Below are positions 1 to 10,156 of a stretch of 64,000 bases of DNA, one piece after another. The position numbers and the translations under genes were made by a program. The notes beneath the pieces are model-generated. The model had not been told where the DNA came from. It worked only from the letters and a program-made list of their open reading frames with translations, and made no database searches. Each line of letters opens with the position of its first letter. The stretch's first letter is position 1. The DNA is from Paenibacillus sp. E222 (lineage in GTDB: Bacteria; Bacillota; Bacilli; Paenibacillales; Paenibacillaceae): assembly GCF_013401555.1 (NCBI RefSeq), contig NZ_CP058552.1:4030001-4094000 (forward strand). Reading direction: 5' to 3'.

Positions 1-81
1 TGGAAGGTGAGTAGTAGGCTGTCTGACACAGATCTGGTGCAGGCAGGTATTGAAATTATCGATCTAATGCTCTCTGTGTAA
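1..81 (+). CDS. C-terminal end of a gene cut by the window edge
   Basis: An open frame runs from the first base to a TAA at 79-81 and encodes 26 residues ending in GIEIIDLMLSV. Most of the gene lies outside the window, so neither family nor start can be judged. The frame has no internal stop and the residues form a plausible amphipathic helix, but 26 codons can also be open by chance. It lies upstream of licT on the same strand, with about 290 bp between, and a terminator-like hairpin precedes licT, so the two are probably separate transcription units. Confidence 0.35.
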   Translation, partial: WKVSSRLSDTDLVQAGIEIIDLMLSV

Positions 82-308
82 GTATAATTCACTGGATAAA
101 ACGTCATGCTAAGGGCGTGGTTTGTGAGGGAAGGTAAATAGATGCAGATTCGATATGCGCAAACAGAAAAAATACAAAGCGACTAAACAGTTCCATTTAG
201 ACATTCAAAAAATGGTTGTTAGGGGTAAAGCATCATCGATTTTTATGTTGCACAATGTAGAAAAATGTAATACCATGAACGCACATATAGTTAACATTGA
301 TGTGAAAT

Positions 309-351
309 GGGCAAGGCCAGTGACCTCGTAGAAGGTACGGTTTGCCTTTTT
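309..351 (+). terminator. Terminator-like hairpin in the licT leader
   Basis: GGCAA at 310-314 can pair with TTGCC at 342-346, with an inner ACCT/AGGT pairing, and five T residues follow. It sits 20 bp before the licT start codon. The left arm GGGCAAGGCC resembles the 3' half of a RAT antiterminator site. By analogy with bgl/sac operons it could be a LicT-controlled attenuator giving autoregulation, but the 5' half of the RAT match is poor. Confidence 0.4.
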
Positions 352-372
352 CTGTATATTGGAGTGGATAAA

Positions 373-1212
373 GTGAAGATCGAGAAGGTGTTAAACAATA
401 ATGCTGTAGTTGCGATGAAAGACGAACGTGAAGTCATTGTCATTGGCCGGGGAATTGCTTTTCAGAAGCGAGCCGGTGATGAGGTGTCCGAGCAGCATAT
501 TGATAAGATATTTACTTTACAGAATGAAAATATTCAGGAAAATTTCAAGGCATTAATCGCGAGCATACCACTGGAATACATGAAAGTGTCTGAGGAGATT
601 ATTGCCTATGCCAAGCTGAAACTGGGCAAGAAGCTCAATGAGAGCATCTACCTGCATCTGACAGATCATATTCATTTTGCCATTGAACGTTATCGTAACA
701 ATCTGCCCATCCGTAATGGATTGCTCTGGGAGACCAAGCAGCTTTACAAGGATGAATATGAGGTAGGGCTGGAAGCGCTAAATATGATTTGTGATCAGTT
801 TGGTGTGCTTTTGCCGGAAGATGAGGCGGGTTTTATGGCACTTCATTTTGTGAATGCAGCACTAAACGAAGAGATGCCTAACATTCGAAGTATGACGCAG
901 GTCATGCAGGAGATTCTGACGATCATCAAATATCATTTCAAAATGGACTTTGACGAGAACTCACTGAATTATTATCGATTTGTGACCCATCTGAAGTTTT
1001 TCGCTCAACGGCTGGTAAAAGGCAAGCATTACAAGAGTAACAACGACGATGAGTTATTCGAGATGATTCAGAAAAAGTATCCAGAAGCGCACAAGTGCTC
1101 GGAGAAAATTCGAAAATTCATTGAAAACAACTACACGTATCAACTGACTAACGAAGAAATGATGTATTTAACCATTCATATTGAGCGTGTGGTACATGCC
1201 ACATCTGAGTAA
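373..1212 (+). CDS. licT: BglG/LicT family transcriptional antiterminator
   Basis: RNA-binding antiterminator that, when phosphorylated appropriately by the PTS, binds RAT hairpins in the leader of beta-glucoside operons and prevents a terminator from forming. The 279-residue product shows an N-terminal CAT RNA-binding domain (residues 1-55, with IEKVLNNNAVV and GRGIAFQKR), then two PRD domains. The conserved PRD histidines are visible in HLTDHIHF, MALHFVNA, FVTHLKFF and IHIERVV. The GTG start at 373 follows GGAG at 361-364 and matches the LicT N-terminus; a frame opening at 307 would add 22 residues lying inside a hairpin and is unlikely. Its targets are probably the RAT-like sites at 1306 and 1433 ahead of bglP. 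Confidence 0.93.
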   Translation: MKIEKVLNNNAVVAMKDEREVIVIGRGIAFQKRAGDEVSEQHIDKIFTLQNENIQENFKALIASIPLEYMKVSEEIIAYAKLKLGKKLNESIYLHLTDHIHFAIERYRNNLPIRNGLLWETKQLYKDEYEVGLEALNMICDQFGVLLPEDEAGFMALHFVNAALNEEMPNIRSMTQVMQEILTIIKYHFKMDFDENSLNYYRFVTHLKFFAQRLVKGKHYKSNNDDELFEMIQKKYPEAHKCSEKIRKFIENNYTYQLTNEEMMYLTIHIERVVHATSE

Positions 1213-1238
1213 CGATATTACAAAATAAAGATTCTTAA

Positions 1239-1275
1239 AAAAACGCTTGCAATAGTTCAGAAGTTATTATATTAT
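1239..1275 (+). promoter_or_regulatory. Sigma-A promoter of bglP-bglH with possible cre site
   Basis: TTGCAA at 1247-1252 and TATTAT at 1270-1275 are separated by 17 bp, a good vegetative promoter. AAAAAACGCTTGCA at 1239-1252 fits the CcpA cre pattern TGNAANCGNNNNCA except for the first TG, so carbon catabolite repression by CcpA is plausible but not proven. Transcription would start near 1282 and read through the RAT leader. Confidence 0.6.
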
Positions 1276-1305
1276 GAATCCATAAAGTAAGCGCATACAT
1301 CAATC

Positions 1306-1334
1306 GGATTGTAACTGTTCAATCAGGCAATTCC
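1306..1334 (+). promoter_or_regulatory. RAT antiterminator site 1
   Basis: A 29-nt stretch begins GGATTGTAACTG and ends CAGGCAATTCC. This is close to the consensus ribonucleic antiterminator of the BglG/SacY/LicT family (GGATTGTTACTG...CAGGCAAAACC). It is the better of the two sites in this leader, but no strong T-tailed terminator overlaps its 3' half: the nearby GACCA/TGGTC hairpin at about 1343-1355 has no U-run. Confidence 0.7.
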
Positions 1335-1432
1335 GATACTTCCGACCACTCTGGTCCGTAAAGATGGGTTGCAACTTACTTTAAGATGAAGTTGTTAGTG
1401 TAACAACTGAATATCGCTGTGTACAGCCTTAC

Positions 1433-1461
1433 AGGGTTGCAACCGTTAAGGGCAAAACCTG
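1433..1461 (+). promoter_or_regulatory. RAT antiterminator site 2, overlapping the terminator
   Basis: The stretch AGGGTTGCAACCG...GGGCAAAACCT resembles a RAT, with a good 3' half and a more divergent 5' half. Its 3' end (AAAACCTGA, from 1454) is also the 5' arm of the terminator that follows. That mutual exclusion is the arrangement expected for LicT control: LicT bound to the RAT would prevent terminator folding. Confidence 0.65.
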
Positions 1462-1535
1462 AATTGCTGAATATCACGACTTGTTTCCGGATTTTTCGGT
1501 ACGTTGTGTATGTTCAGTAGTTCAGGTTTTCTTTG
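1454..1535 (+). terminator. Conditional terminator of the bglP leader
   Basis: AAAACCTGAATTGCTGAA (1454-1471) pairs with TTCAGTAGTTCAGGTTTT (1513-1530), with further pairing inside the loop (ATCACGAC with GTTGTGTAT) and T-rich sequence after. It lies 43 bp before bglP and shares bases with RAT site 2, so it is read as an attenuator, not an end-of-gene terminator. Confidence 0.7.
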
Positions 1536-1562
1536 TTTCACAAGCATCGGGAGTCTACTTAG

Positions 1563-3494
<1,932 letters not shown>

Positions 3495-3528
3495 TTAAAC
3501 GTTCATTATGGATAGGAGGCAGATGTGA

Positions 3529-4971
<1,443 letters not shown>

Positions 4972-5000
4972 CTCCAGGTGTAGTCCCTTTTGAGTATACG

Positions 5001-5036
5001 AAGAGCAGTCTCGTTGACGCGGGATTGCTCTTTGCT
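5001..5036 (+). terminator. Terminator of the bglPH operon
   Basis: AAGAGCAGTCTCG pairs with CGGGATTGCTCTT across a six-base loop (13 pairs, some G-U), and a short T-run follows. It is placed 30 bp after the bglH stop. Confidence 0.75.
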
Positions 5037-5128
5037 TATAGGGATGAATTTGACTCATGATTTGTTTCACATATATAATCAAGAGATCAAGAGAATCTTG
5101 TCACTTAAGAAGGGAGGAGCATCCAATC

Positions 5129-5194
5129 ATGAAGAAAAAATCACTTGCATTTATATCTACGGGATATGGATACTCCACTGCTGTCTTTTTCTAG
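5129..5194 (+). CDS. Candidate 21-residue peptide or gene remnant
   Basis: A strong ribosome binding site (AAGGGAGGAG, 5109-5118) lies 10 bp ahead of an ATG that opens only 22 codons (MKKKSLAFISTGYGYSTAVFF, stop). The peptide has a basic start and a mixed hydrophobic/aromatic tail. It may be a real micro-peptide, or the 5' end of a gene truncated by a nonsense change or deletion just ahead of the RidA-like gene. No downstream frame clearly continues it. Confidence 0.25.
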   Translation: MKKKSLAFISTGYGYSTAVFF

Positions 5195-5282
5195 AATCTA
5201 TTCCAAGGGAGAAGTGCGCCCAAATTAGGAAGAAAACTAGGGAATAACGCAGAAAAATCTTAAGAATGACGAGGTAATCAAC

Positions 5283-5681
5283 ATGAAAATCGACAAAATT
5301 ACTAGAAAAAATCCAGCTAATATGCCAGCTCCTGTAGGACAGTACACGCATATTACAAGAATTCCGAGGAATGCAGAGTTGTTCGTGACGTCGGGTCAAA
5401 TTGGAGCAGATCGTAGCGGACACTTTCCAGAAAGTCTGAATGAACAAGTCACGAATACATTCAATAATATTAAAACAGTACTCGAATCCGAGCATTTAGA
5501 TGCCGAACATATTATCAAAGTTAACATATGGGCAACGGAGAAAATCGATTGGGATTTCTTATACGCTGAGTGGGGACAATTATTCAGTCATGATTATCCT
5601 GCGATGACAATTGGATATATTACGGAATTAGGTTTACCAGAAATTAAAATTGAAATCGAAATTTGGGCAGCAAAAGTGTAG
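5283..5681 (+). CDS. RidA/YjgF-family protein, probably not a classical imine deaminase
   Basis: Small soluble protein of the Rid family, whose best-known members form trimers that hydrolyse reactive enamine/imine intermediates. The 132 residues cover the whole fold, with FVTSGQIG near 37-44, NTFNNIKTVLE near 60-70 and the C-terminal EIKIEIEIWAAKV. The arginine that binds the substrate carboxylate in active RidA (the R of FPARS) is replaced by methionine here (YPAMT, M108). That points to one of the Rid subfamilies with another activity. It stands alone between two terminators. Confidence 0.85.
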   Translation: MKIDKITRKNPANMPAPVGQYTHITRIPRNAELFVTSGQIGADRSGHFPESLNEQVTNTFNNIKTVLESEHLDAEHIIKVNIWATEKIDWDFLYAEWGQLFSHDYPAMTIGYITELGLPEIKIEIEIWAAKV

Positions 5682-5700
5682 AACCAATTAAACTTATTTA

Positions 5701-5738
5701 AACCATGGAGCTTCAATAGAAGCACCATGGTTTTTTTT
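5701..5738 (+). terminator. Terminator after the RidA-like gene
   Basis: AACCATGGAGCTTC and GAAGCACCATGGTT form a long stem with an AATA loop, followed by a run of eight T. A strong intrinsic terminator. Confidence 0.9.
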
Positions 5739-5801
5739 GGTTTCTTTATTCGTGAGAAATGGTATGGCGATCATCCATGCCATTATGAGTGAATGTAAAT
5801 G

Positions 5802-6722
5802 TTATGGCACTTGCAGACTCTGATAGGCATTCAGTCGCCCATACGTCCAGTAGACACCGGAGCCGGATACGGGATCGGATGCGAAGCATAGGGCATCGCG
5901 AATCTGGGCATTGGTTTTCCCTTGAGCAGCCAGTAATGCAGCCACTCCCGCTACATGGGGAGCCGCCATGGACGTTCCGCTTAGATAAGCATAGGAGCCG
6001 CCCAGGTATGTGGACAAAATGCTATCACCCGGTGCAGCCATATCTACCCACGATCCATAGTTTGAGAAATTCGATTTGAGATCGGAAGGATTGGTTGAAG
6101 CTACCGCAATGACGTTGGGATAAGATGCAGGTACAATCGGATACGAAGTATTATCATTACCTGCTGCCGCGATGATGACAGCGCCCCGATCCCATGCATA
6201 TTGCACGGCAGCTTGAAGGAAAGCTTCTCCCGTTGGCCCACCGAGACTCAGGTTAACGACTTGAATACCGTTGTTGGCCGCGTAAACAAGTCCGTTTCCG
6301 ACGTTGCCCGTTGTACCTTGTCCATTGTTGTCCAACACTCGTAGCGGGACAATCGAAGCGAGCGGTGCCACACCAGCAATGCCAACTCCATTATTGGTTA
6401 TAGAAGCTGCAATTCCAGCTACATGGGTGCCGTGCCCGTTACCATCTTCGGGAATACTATCATAATTAACGTAATCGTATCCGGGAAGGAGCTTGCCAGC
6501 AAGCTCAGGGTGGTTTAACTGCACGCCAGTGTCAATGATCGCGATTTTCACCGAGCTGTTACTCTGGGAAATATCCCAGGCAGCAGGAGCATTGATTTTT
6601 GGTAGATTGTACTGGTAAGGAAAAAACGGGTCATTTGGCGTAAATGATGCCTGTAGGTAGTAGTTCGGTTCAGCGTGCTCGATGAGCACATGGTCCTTGT
6701 AGTGCTTCAACATACGCTGCAT
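5802..6722 (-). CDS. Subtilisin-like S8 serine protease, catalytic part of an interrupted gene
   Basis: Secreted or surface subtilase. The catalytic triad is intact: Asp in IAIIDTGVQLNHP, His in GNGHGTHVAGIA, Ser in SGTSMAAPHVAGVAALLA, plus the oxyanion Asn in AAAGNDNTSYP. The 306-residue frame opens at an ATG at 6722, but this is not a natural family start. The same reading frame continues upstream through a single TAA (6735-6737) into a 75-residue membrane-anchor plus propeptide segment. The start therefore lies inside the propeptide (HVLIEHAEPNYYLQA). A purine-rich AAGAAAG precedes the ATG, so weak internal initiation is possible; otherwise the gene is a nonsense mutant. Confidence 0.8.
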   Translation of the reverse strand: MQRMLKHYKDHVLIEHAEPNYYLQASFTPNDPFFPYQYNLPKINAPAAWDISQSNSSVKIAIIDTGVQLNHPELAGKLLPGYDYVNYDSIPEDGNGHGTHVAGIAASITNNGVGIAGVAPLASIVPLRVLDNNGQGTTGNVGNGLVYAANNGIQVVNLSLGGPTGEAFLQAAVQYAWDRGAVIIAAAGNDNTSYPIVPASYPNVIAVASTNPSDLKSNFSNYGSWVDMAAPGDSILSTYLGGSYAYLSGTSMAAPHVAGVAALLAAQGKTNAQIRDALCFASDPVSGSGVYWTYGRLNAYQSLQVP

Positions 6723-6734
6723 TTTCTTTCTTGA

Positions 6735-6962
6735 TTAAATGCGATACCAGCCCAGATCTTCATACGTTTCGGCTACGTTACATTTTGCTTTTTTATGCAG
6801 AGTGTACATCTCGTCGGATGTCGTACCTTCCTTGAACTTGATTAACAGCTGCTTGGGTGCGTGGGGATGAAACTTTTTGGCTGCAAGTTTATCTTCCACA
6901 TAACGATATACGAACCCAATGGCCAGCAGAGCTGCAGCAGAGATTCCTAGCGATAACCACAT
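6735..6962 (-). CDS. Membrane anchor and I9-like propeptide of the interrupted subtilase
   Basis: The 5' part of the subtilase gene. The ATG at 6962 follows GGGAGGAG. The 75-residue product has an N-terminal hydrophobic helix (LSLGISAAALLAIGFVY), then a propeptide-like segment (KQLLIKFKEGTTSDEMYTLH ... YEDLGWYRI) and stops at TAA. The stop is in frame with the catalytic part: after TAA the next codons read SRKKMQRML and then the remaining propeptide. In family members this region is an intramolecular chaperone and inhibitor. The intact gene would give 386 residues. Either a recent nonsense mutation or a sequence error split it; translation in two pieces with folding in trans is speculative. 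Confidence 0.65.
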   Translation of the reverse strand: MWLSLGISAAALLAIGFVYRYVEDKLAAKKFHPHAPKQLLIKFKEGTTSDEMYTLHKKAKCNVAETYEDLGWYRI

Positions 6963-7065
6963 ATGTTCTCCTCCCTCGAATTTTGATTGATGACACGCCT
7001 TATCGTATGCAATCCCTATCAAATCGCGCGGGCTTTCTTTTATTTTGGTTAGTCGTTTAGATAGA

Positions 7066-7094
7066 TTGATAGGAAGAGTTTATTTCGGTAGAAT
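7066..7094 (+). promoter_or_regulatory. Sigma-A-like promoter of the GNAT gene
   Basis: TTGATA at 7066-7071 and TAGAAT at 7089-7094 with a 17-bp spacer, about 90 bp before the acetyltransferase start. Confidence 0.6.
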
Positions 7095-7182
7095 TGTAAA
7101 CAGAGAGCGAACTTGCGCTTAGTTGGATTCGTATACGGAGCTGAAAAGGGGCTCGAAACTAAAGATAAGGAATGTGGATTTT

Positions 7183-7707
7183 ATGACACACCTTCAGGCC
7201 ACACCGAGAGTGATAGCTATTCAGGAACACCAAATGAATGATGCAATTGATTTTGCCATGCGTGTTCGCAAAGAAGTATTTCCAATGCTGGATCATGGGA
7301 AATTACCTGTAGATCTGGAGCAATTCAAAGAACGTTATCTGGATGCAGCCGATGCTATATTTCTGGTTGCTGTCACCGAAGACAAAGAGATTGTGGGTTC
7401 CATTGGCATCCTGCCTTATAATGGGCGTATCGAAGTTCTGAATGGACGATATCCTGAGCAGTCTGCTGCCGAAATTGTGAAATGTTATGTGGATTCTAAA
7501 TATCGCAGATACGGTATCGGTTCACTCCTCGTAAGAGAACTGGAGAACGTGGTGGCAGAACTGCACTATACAACGTTGTATTTGCATACACATCGCTTTT
7601 TGCCTGGAGCCGTGGATTTCTGGAAACGTCAGGGATATGTGGTTGTAGTGGAGCAGGACGATGATTGGCAGACGGTGCATATGGACAAATTGCTGCAAAA
7701 TAAGTGA
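7183..7707 (+). CDS. GNAT family N-acetyltransferase
   Basis: Acetyl-CoA dependent acetyltransferase of unknown substrate. The 174 residues show the GNAT core: IFLVAVTEDKEIVGSIGILPYNG (beta strands 2-4), then the acetyl-CoA binding motif A KCYVDSKYRRYGIGSLLVRELE (R/Q-x-x-G-x-G/A pattern as YRRYGIG), and FWKRQGYVVV near the end. The ATG at 7183 is preserved in preference to an in-frame upstream start at 7123 because AAGG lies 12 bp before it and the family begins close to here. It is followed 90 bp later by a HAD phosphatase on the same strand. Confidence 0.85.
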   Translation: MTHLQATPRVIAIQEHQMNDAIDFAMRVRKEVFPMLDHGKLPVDLEQFKERYLDAADAIFLVAVTEDKEIVGSIGILPYNGRIEVLNGRYPEQSAAEIVKCYVDSKYRRYGIGSLLVRELENVVAELHYTTLYLHTHRFLPGAVDFWKRQGYVVVVEQDDDWQTVHMDKLLQNK

Positions 7708-7797
7708 TTATGACTATGATTACTTTGATGTACGAACTGTGGATACCGAAGGGAAGATAGCGTGATGCGCTTGGATTACTTTAATGGGGGATACGAG

Positions 7798-8658
7798 ATG
7801 AGTACAACGAATCGAAAGATTGTTTTTATAGATATTGATGGCACATTGGTAGATGATGACGGTAATATTCCGTTGTCTGCACAACAGGCGTGCAAACAGG
7901 CACGTGAAAATGGACATTTGCTCTATTTATGTACAGGGCGATCGAAGGCGGAAATCTACGAATCGATATGGGATGTAGGATTTGACGGTCTGATCGGTGC
8001 CGGTGGTGGATATGTTGAATTCGGTCAGGATGTGCTGTATCACAAAAGGGTAACGGCAGAAGATGTACGGCATATGGTCGCTTTCTTCAATGAACACCAG
8101 ATTGACTTCTACCTGGAATCGAATTCGGCCTTGTACGCAAGCCCCAATCTTCAACCTCATCTGGAACGTCGTATCTATGGTGATGTGGAGAATGATCCGA
8201 ATGCCAGAGCAAAAAAAGAACAAAAGCCGCATCCGTTTATTGCCGGTTTGACTTATGGTGAAGCTGATTTATACAAGGACGACGTGAACAAAGTTTGTTT
8301 TCTGGAAAGCTCCACAATTCCATTCGATCGAATCAAGCAGGAGTTCGAAGGCAAATTCGAAGTCATTCAGTGCACGGTGCCCATCTTCGGGGAAGGAAGC
8401 GGTGAACTGATGATCCCGGGCATTCATAAAGCCATTGCAATTGCAGATCTGTTGGAGCATCTGGATATGTCACGTGAAGATACACTCGCCATTGGGGACG
8501 GCATGAATGATGCCGAGATGCTGGAGTATTGTGCTGTAGGGATTGCGATGGGTAATGCCAAGCCAGGTCTCAAAGCCATTGCAGATGATATAACTGGAAC
8601 TATTGAAGAAGATGGTTTATACCACAGTTTTGTAAAATATGGATTGATTGAGGCCTAA
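7798..8658 (+). CDS. HAD-superfamily phosphatase, Cof subfamily (IIB)
   Basis: Cytoplasmic phosphatase, probably of sugar phosphates or flavin mononucleotide-like substrates. The 286-residue protein has HAD motif I (VFIDIDGTLVDDDG, the nucleophile being the first Asp), motif II (YLCTGRSKAE), a C2B cap domain, the conserved Lys near GIHKAIAI, and motif IV (IGDGMNDAEMLEYC) followed by VGIAMGNA. ATG at 7798 follows GGGGG; a longer frame from 7762 adds only 12 residues. The small gene at 8691 may share the transcript. Confidence 0.9.
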   Translation: MSTTNRKIVFIDIDGTLVDDDGNIPLSAQQACKQARENGHLLYLCTGRSKAEIYESIWDVGFDGLIGAGGGYVEFGQDVLYHKRVTAEDVRHMVAFFNEHQIDFYLESNSALYASPNLQPHLERRIYGDVENDPNARAKKEQKPHPFIAGLTYGEADLYKDDVNKVCFLESSTIPFDRIKQEFEGKFEVIQCTVPIFGEGSGELMIPGIHKAIAIADLLEHLDMSREDTLAIGDGMNDAEMLEYCAVGIAMGNAKPGLKAIADDITGTIEEDGLYHSFVKYGLIEA

Positions 8659-8690
8659 TCAACCCCAAACGAGTGGAAGAGGTGAAACCC

Positions 8691-8951
8691 ATGTCGGAAG
8701 GAATAAAAGTGGAGCTGGAAATTAGTGCATTCGGTCAGGAAACCGTGCCATCGTACGATGATTCTTTTCGTAAACATGAGATCGCAAGAACTCGGATTTT
8801 ACCTAAAGAAACAACTTTAGCGCAACTGGAAGAGATGGTGAAGGAAATGATGGCAGAGATCAAAGAGGATTTTCAGCAACCCGAACAGTTATTAGCCAAA
8901 GTAACCTTAAGAGCCAAAGAAACGGATGGGGTATTGAAATATTTGGGTTAG
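8691..8951 (+). CDS. Hypothetical small acidic protein
   Basis: An 86-residue protein that I do not recognise. It begins MSEGIKVELEISAFGQ, is rich in Glu and Lys, contains a predicted amphipathic helix (TLAQLEEMVKEMMAEIKEDF, about residues 43-62), and ends VLKYLG. No signal peptide or membrane segment is seen, so it is probably cytoplasmic. ATG 8691 has GAGGTGAAA just upstream; an in-frame GTG at 8673 would add six residues but has no good ribosome binding site. It lies 32 bp after the HAD gene, probably co-transcribed. Confidence 0.7.
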   Translation: MSEGIKVELEISAFGQETVPSYDDSFRKHEIARTRILPKETTLAQLEEMVKEMMAEIKEDFQQPEQLLAKVTLRAKETDGVLKYLG

Positions 8952-8987
8952 GGCGAATGTTAAGCTGATGAATATGAAGGAGAGGAT

Positions 8988-9016
8988 TACATATTTTCTC
9001 CCATCTGACCGATATA
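8988..9016 (+). promoter_or_regulatory. Sigma-D-like promoter of the yjfB-like gene
   Basis: ACCGATATA at 9008-9016 matches the sigma-D -10 (GCCGATAT). TACATATT begins 16 bp before it, at 8988, as a weaker -35 (consensus TAAA). The start codon follows 45 bp downstream. B. subtilis yjfB is known to belong to the motility regulon, which makes the match more credible. Confidence 0.5.
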
Positions 9017-9060
9017 AAATAGGTATGCCTATAGACCAGAAAACGAAAGGAGTGCAGAAC

Positions 9061-9243
9061 ATGGATATTGCAGCATTATCAATGGCTATGAGTCAAGTCT
9101 CAGTGGCACAGTCGGCGAGCTTGCAAGTCATGTCCATGTCGAAAGACATGGCAGAGCAGCAAGGTCAGCAACTAACAGAAATGTTAAAGTCGGTTCCTGC
9201 TCCTCATCCCAATCTGGGTGGAAGTCTGGATATTTCGGTCTAG
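9061..9243 (+). CDS. yjfB: YjfB family putative motility protein
   Basis: A 60-residue protein matching the YjfB family: MDIAALSMAMSQ at the N-terminus, a central helix rich in Ser, Gln and Met (VAQSASLQVMSMSKDMAEQQG), and a short C-terminal LGGSLDISV. In B. subtilis this family is expressed with flagellar and motility genes; the molecular role is not known. The start is fixed by GAAAGGAG eight bases before ATG 9061; a longer frame from 8968 runs through the promoter and is rejected. It is a single-gene unit ended by the terminator at 9289. Confidence 0.8.
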   Translation: MDIAALSMAMSQVSVAQSASLQVMSMSKDMAEQQGQQLTEMLKSVPAPHPNLGGSLDISV

Positions 9244-9288
9244 AAGATATTTGAGTTTTCGTTCTCGCGTTAAATATGCAGCAAGCAG

Positions 9289-9340
9289 AACCCAAACGGC
9301 TTCAATTCCAAGGAATTGAAGCCGTTTGGGTTGTTTATTT
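9289..9340. terminator. Strong bidirectional terminator
   Basis: AACCCAAACGGCTTCAATTCC pairs perfectly with its complement (9312-9332) across an AA loop, about 21 base pairs, with T-rich sequence on the right. It separates convergent yjfB and the minus-strand HAD gene. Confidence 0.85.
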
Positions 9341-9357
9341 TCGTTTTAGATGATTTC

Positions 9358-10083
9358 CTACAAGCTTGGCGATCTGCCTTTCAACGGAAGTGTCTCTTTC
9401 AGCGTCCATAACTCATCGTAACTGGAAATCTGAAGATCGGCTTTGGATAAGTCCTGGTCACCTGATCCCGGATTACGGTATCCGATGCAGCGCATACCTG
9501 CACTTTTGGCGGCCTGAACTCCATTGCGCGAATCCTCAATGACGAGACAGTTCGAAGGGGATGCTCCAATCATTTCAGCTGTAGTCAGGAAAATATCCGG
9601 AGCCGGTTTGCCGTTTGTAACTTCCTCACCTGTCATTCGGACCTCAAAGTATTTTCCAAGTCCGGTCTTGTCCATGATCAGGTCGATCAGTGCACGTGGA
9701 GATGAAGAAGCAACGGCTATCGGAATGTGCTGCTCATGCAGCCAGCTTAACCAGCGTTCAACGGAAGGCATGGCTGTTAGCTTCGGGTGAGCCAGCATCG
9801 TCTGCATCACATTATGTTGATGGTAGGCGAGGGCTTCTTCCACGGTAGCCGTCAACTGGTGCTTGTCCAATACTTGCCGCCACATCGATTCCAGCGTGAC
9901 TCCAACATAGGTGTGATGTTCTTCCTCCGTCATCTTCGCGCCGAAATGGGCAAAAGAGCTGCGTTCAATCTCGAAATAAATCGGTTCGCTGTCAATCAGT
10001 ACGCCATCCATGTCAAAAATGACCGCCTGAATGCTGTCATCCTTCGACTCTCCCAGCCCTTCAAACTCCTTGTTTGCTACCAT
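9358..10083 (-). CDS. HAD hydrolase subfamily IA, beta-phosphoglucomutase/phosphatase-like
   Basis: HAD enzyme acting on a small phosphorylated metabolite. The 241 residues contain motif I VIFDMDGVLIDSEPIY, motif II VASSSPRALID, Lys in NGKPAPDIFLTTAEMIG and motif IV VIEDSRNGVQAAKSAGM, with an alpha-helical C1 cap between. The DGVLIDSEP start is typical of the IA variant-3 group, which includes sugar phosphatases and beta-phosphoglucomutase. GGAGGAGGAA precedes the ATG. It is the last gene of a same-strand group with the dehydrogenase (73 bp gap), aminotransferase and MFS genes, suggesting a shared pathway. Confidence 0.88.
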   Translation of the reverse strand: MVANKEFEGLGESKDDSIQAVIFDMDGVLIDSEPIYFEIERSSFAHFGAKMTEEEHHTYVGVTLESMWRQVLDKHQLTATVEEALAYHQHNVMQTMLAHPKLTAMPSVERWLSWLHEQHIPIAVASSSPRALIDLIMDKTGLGKYFEVRMTGEEVTNGKPAPDIFLTTAEMIGASPSNCLVIEDSRNGVQAAKSAGMRCIGYRNPGSGDQDLSKADLQISSYDELWTLKETLPLKGRSPSL

Positions 10084-10156
10084 ATGTTGTATTCCTCCTC
10101 CAGGATTCTGTAAGCAATTATCTCTAATTTATCTCAATTATGATGAACTTGCTACA

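Noticed and set aside
4990..5247. 85-codon plus frame after bglH
   Set aside because: Starts inside the bglH region and runs through its terminator; the ribosome binding site at 5109 points to a different frame.
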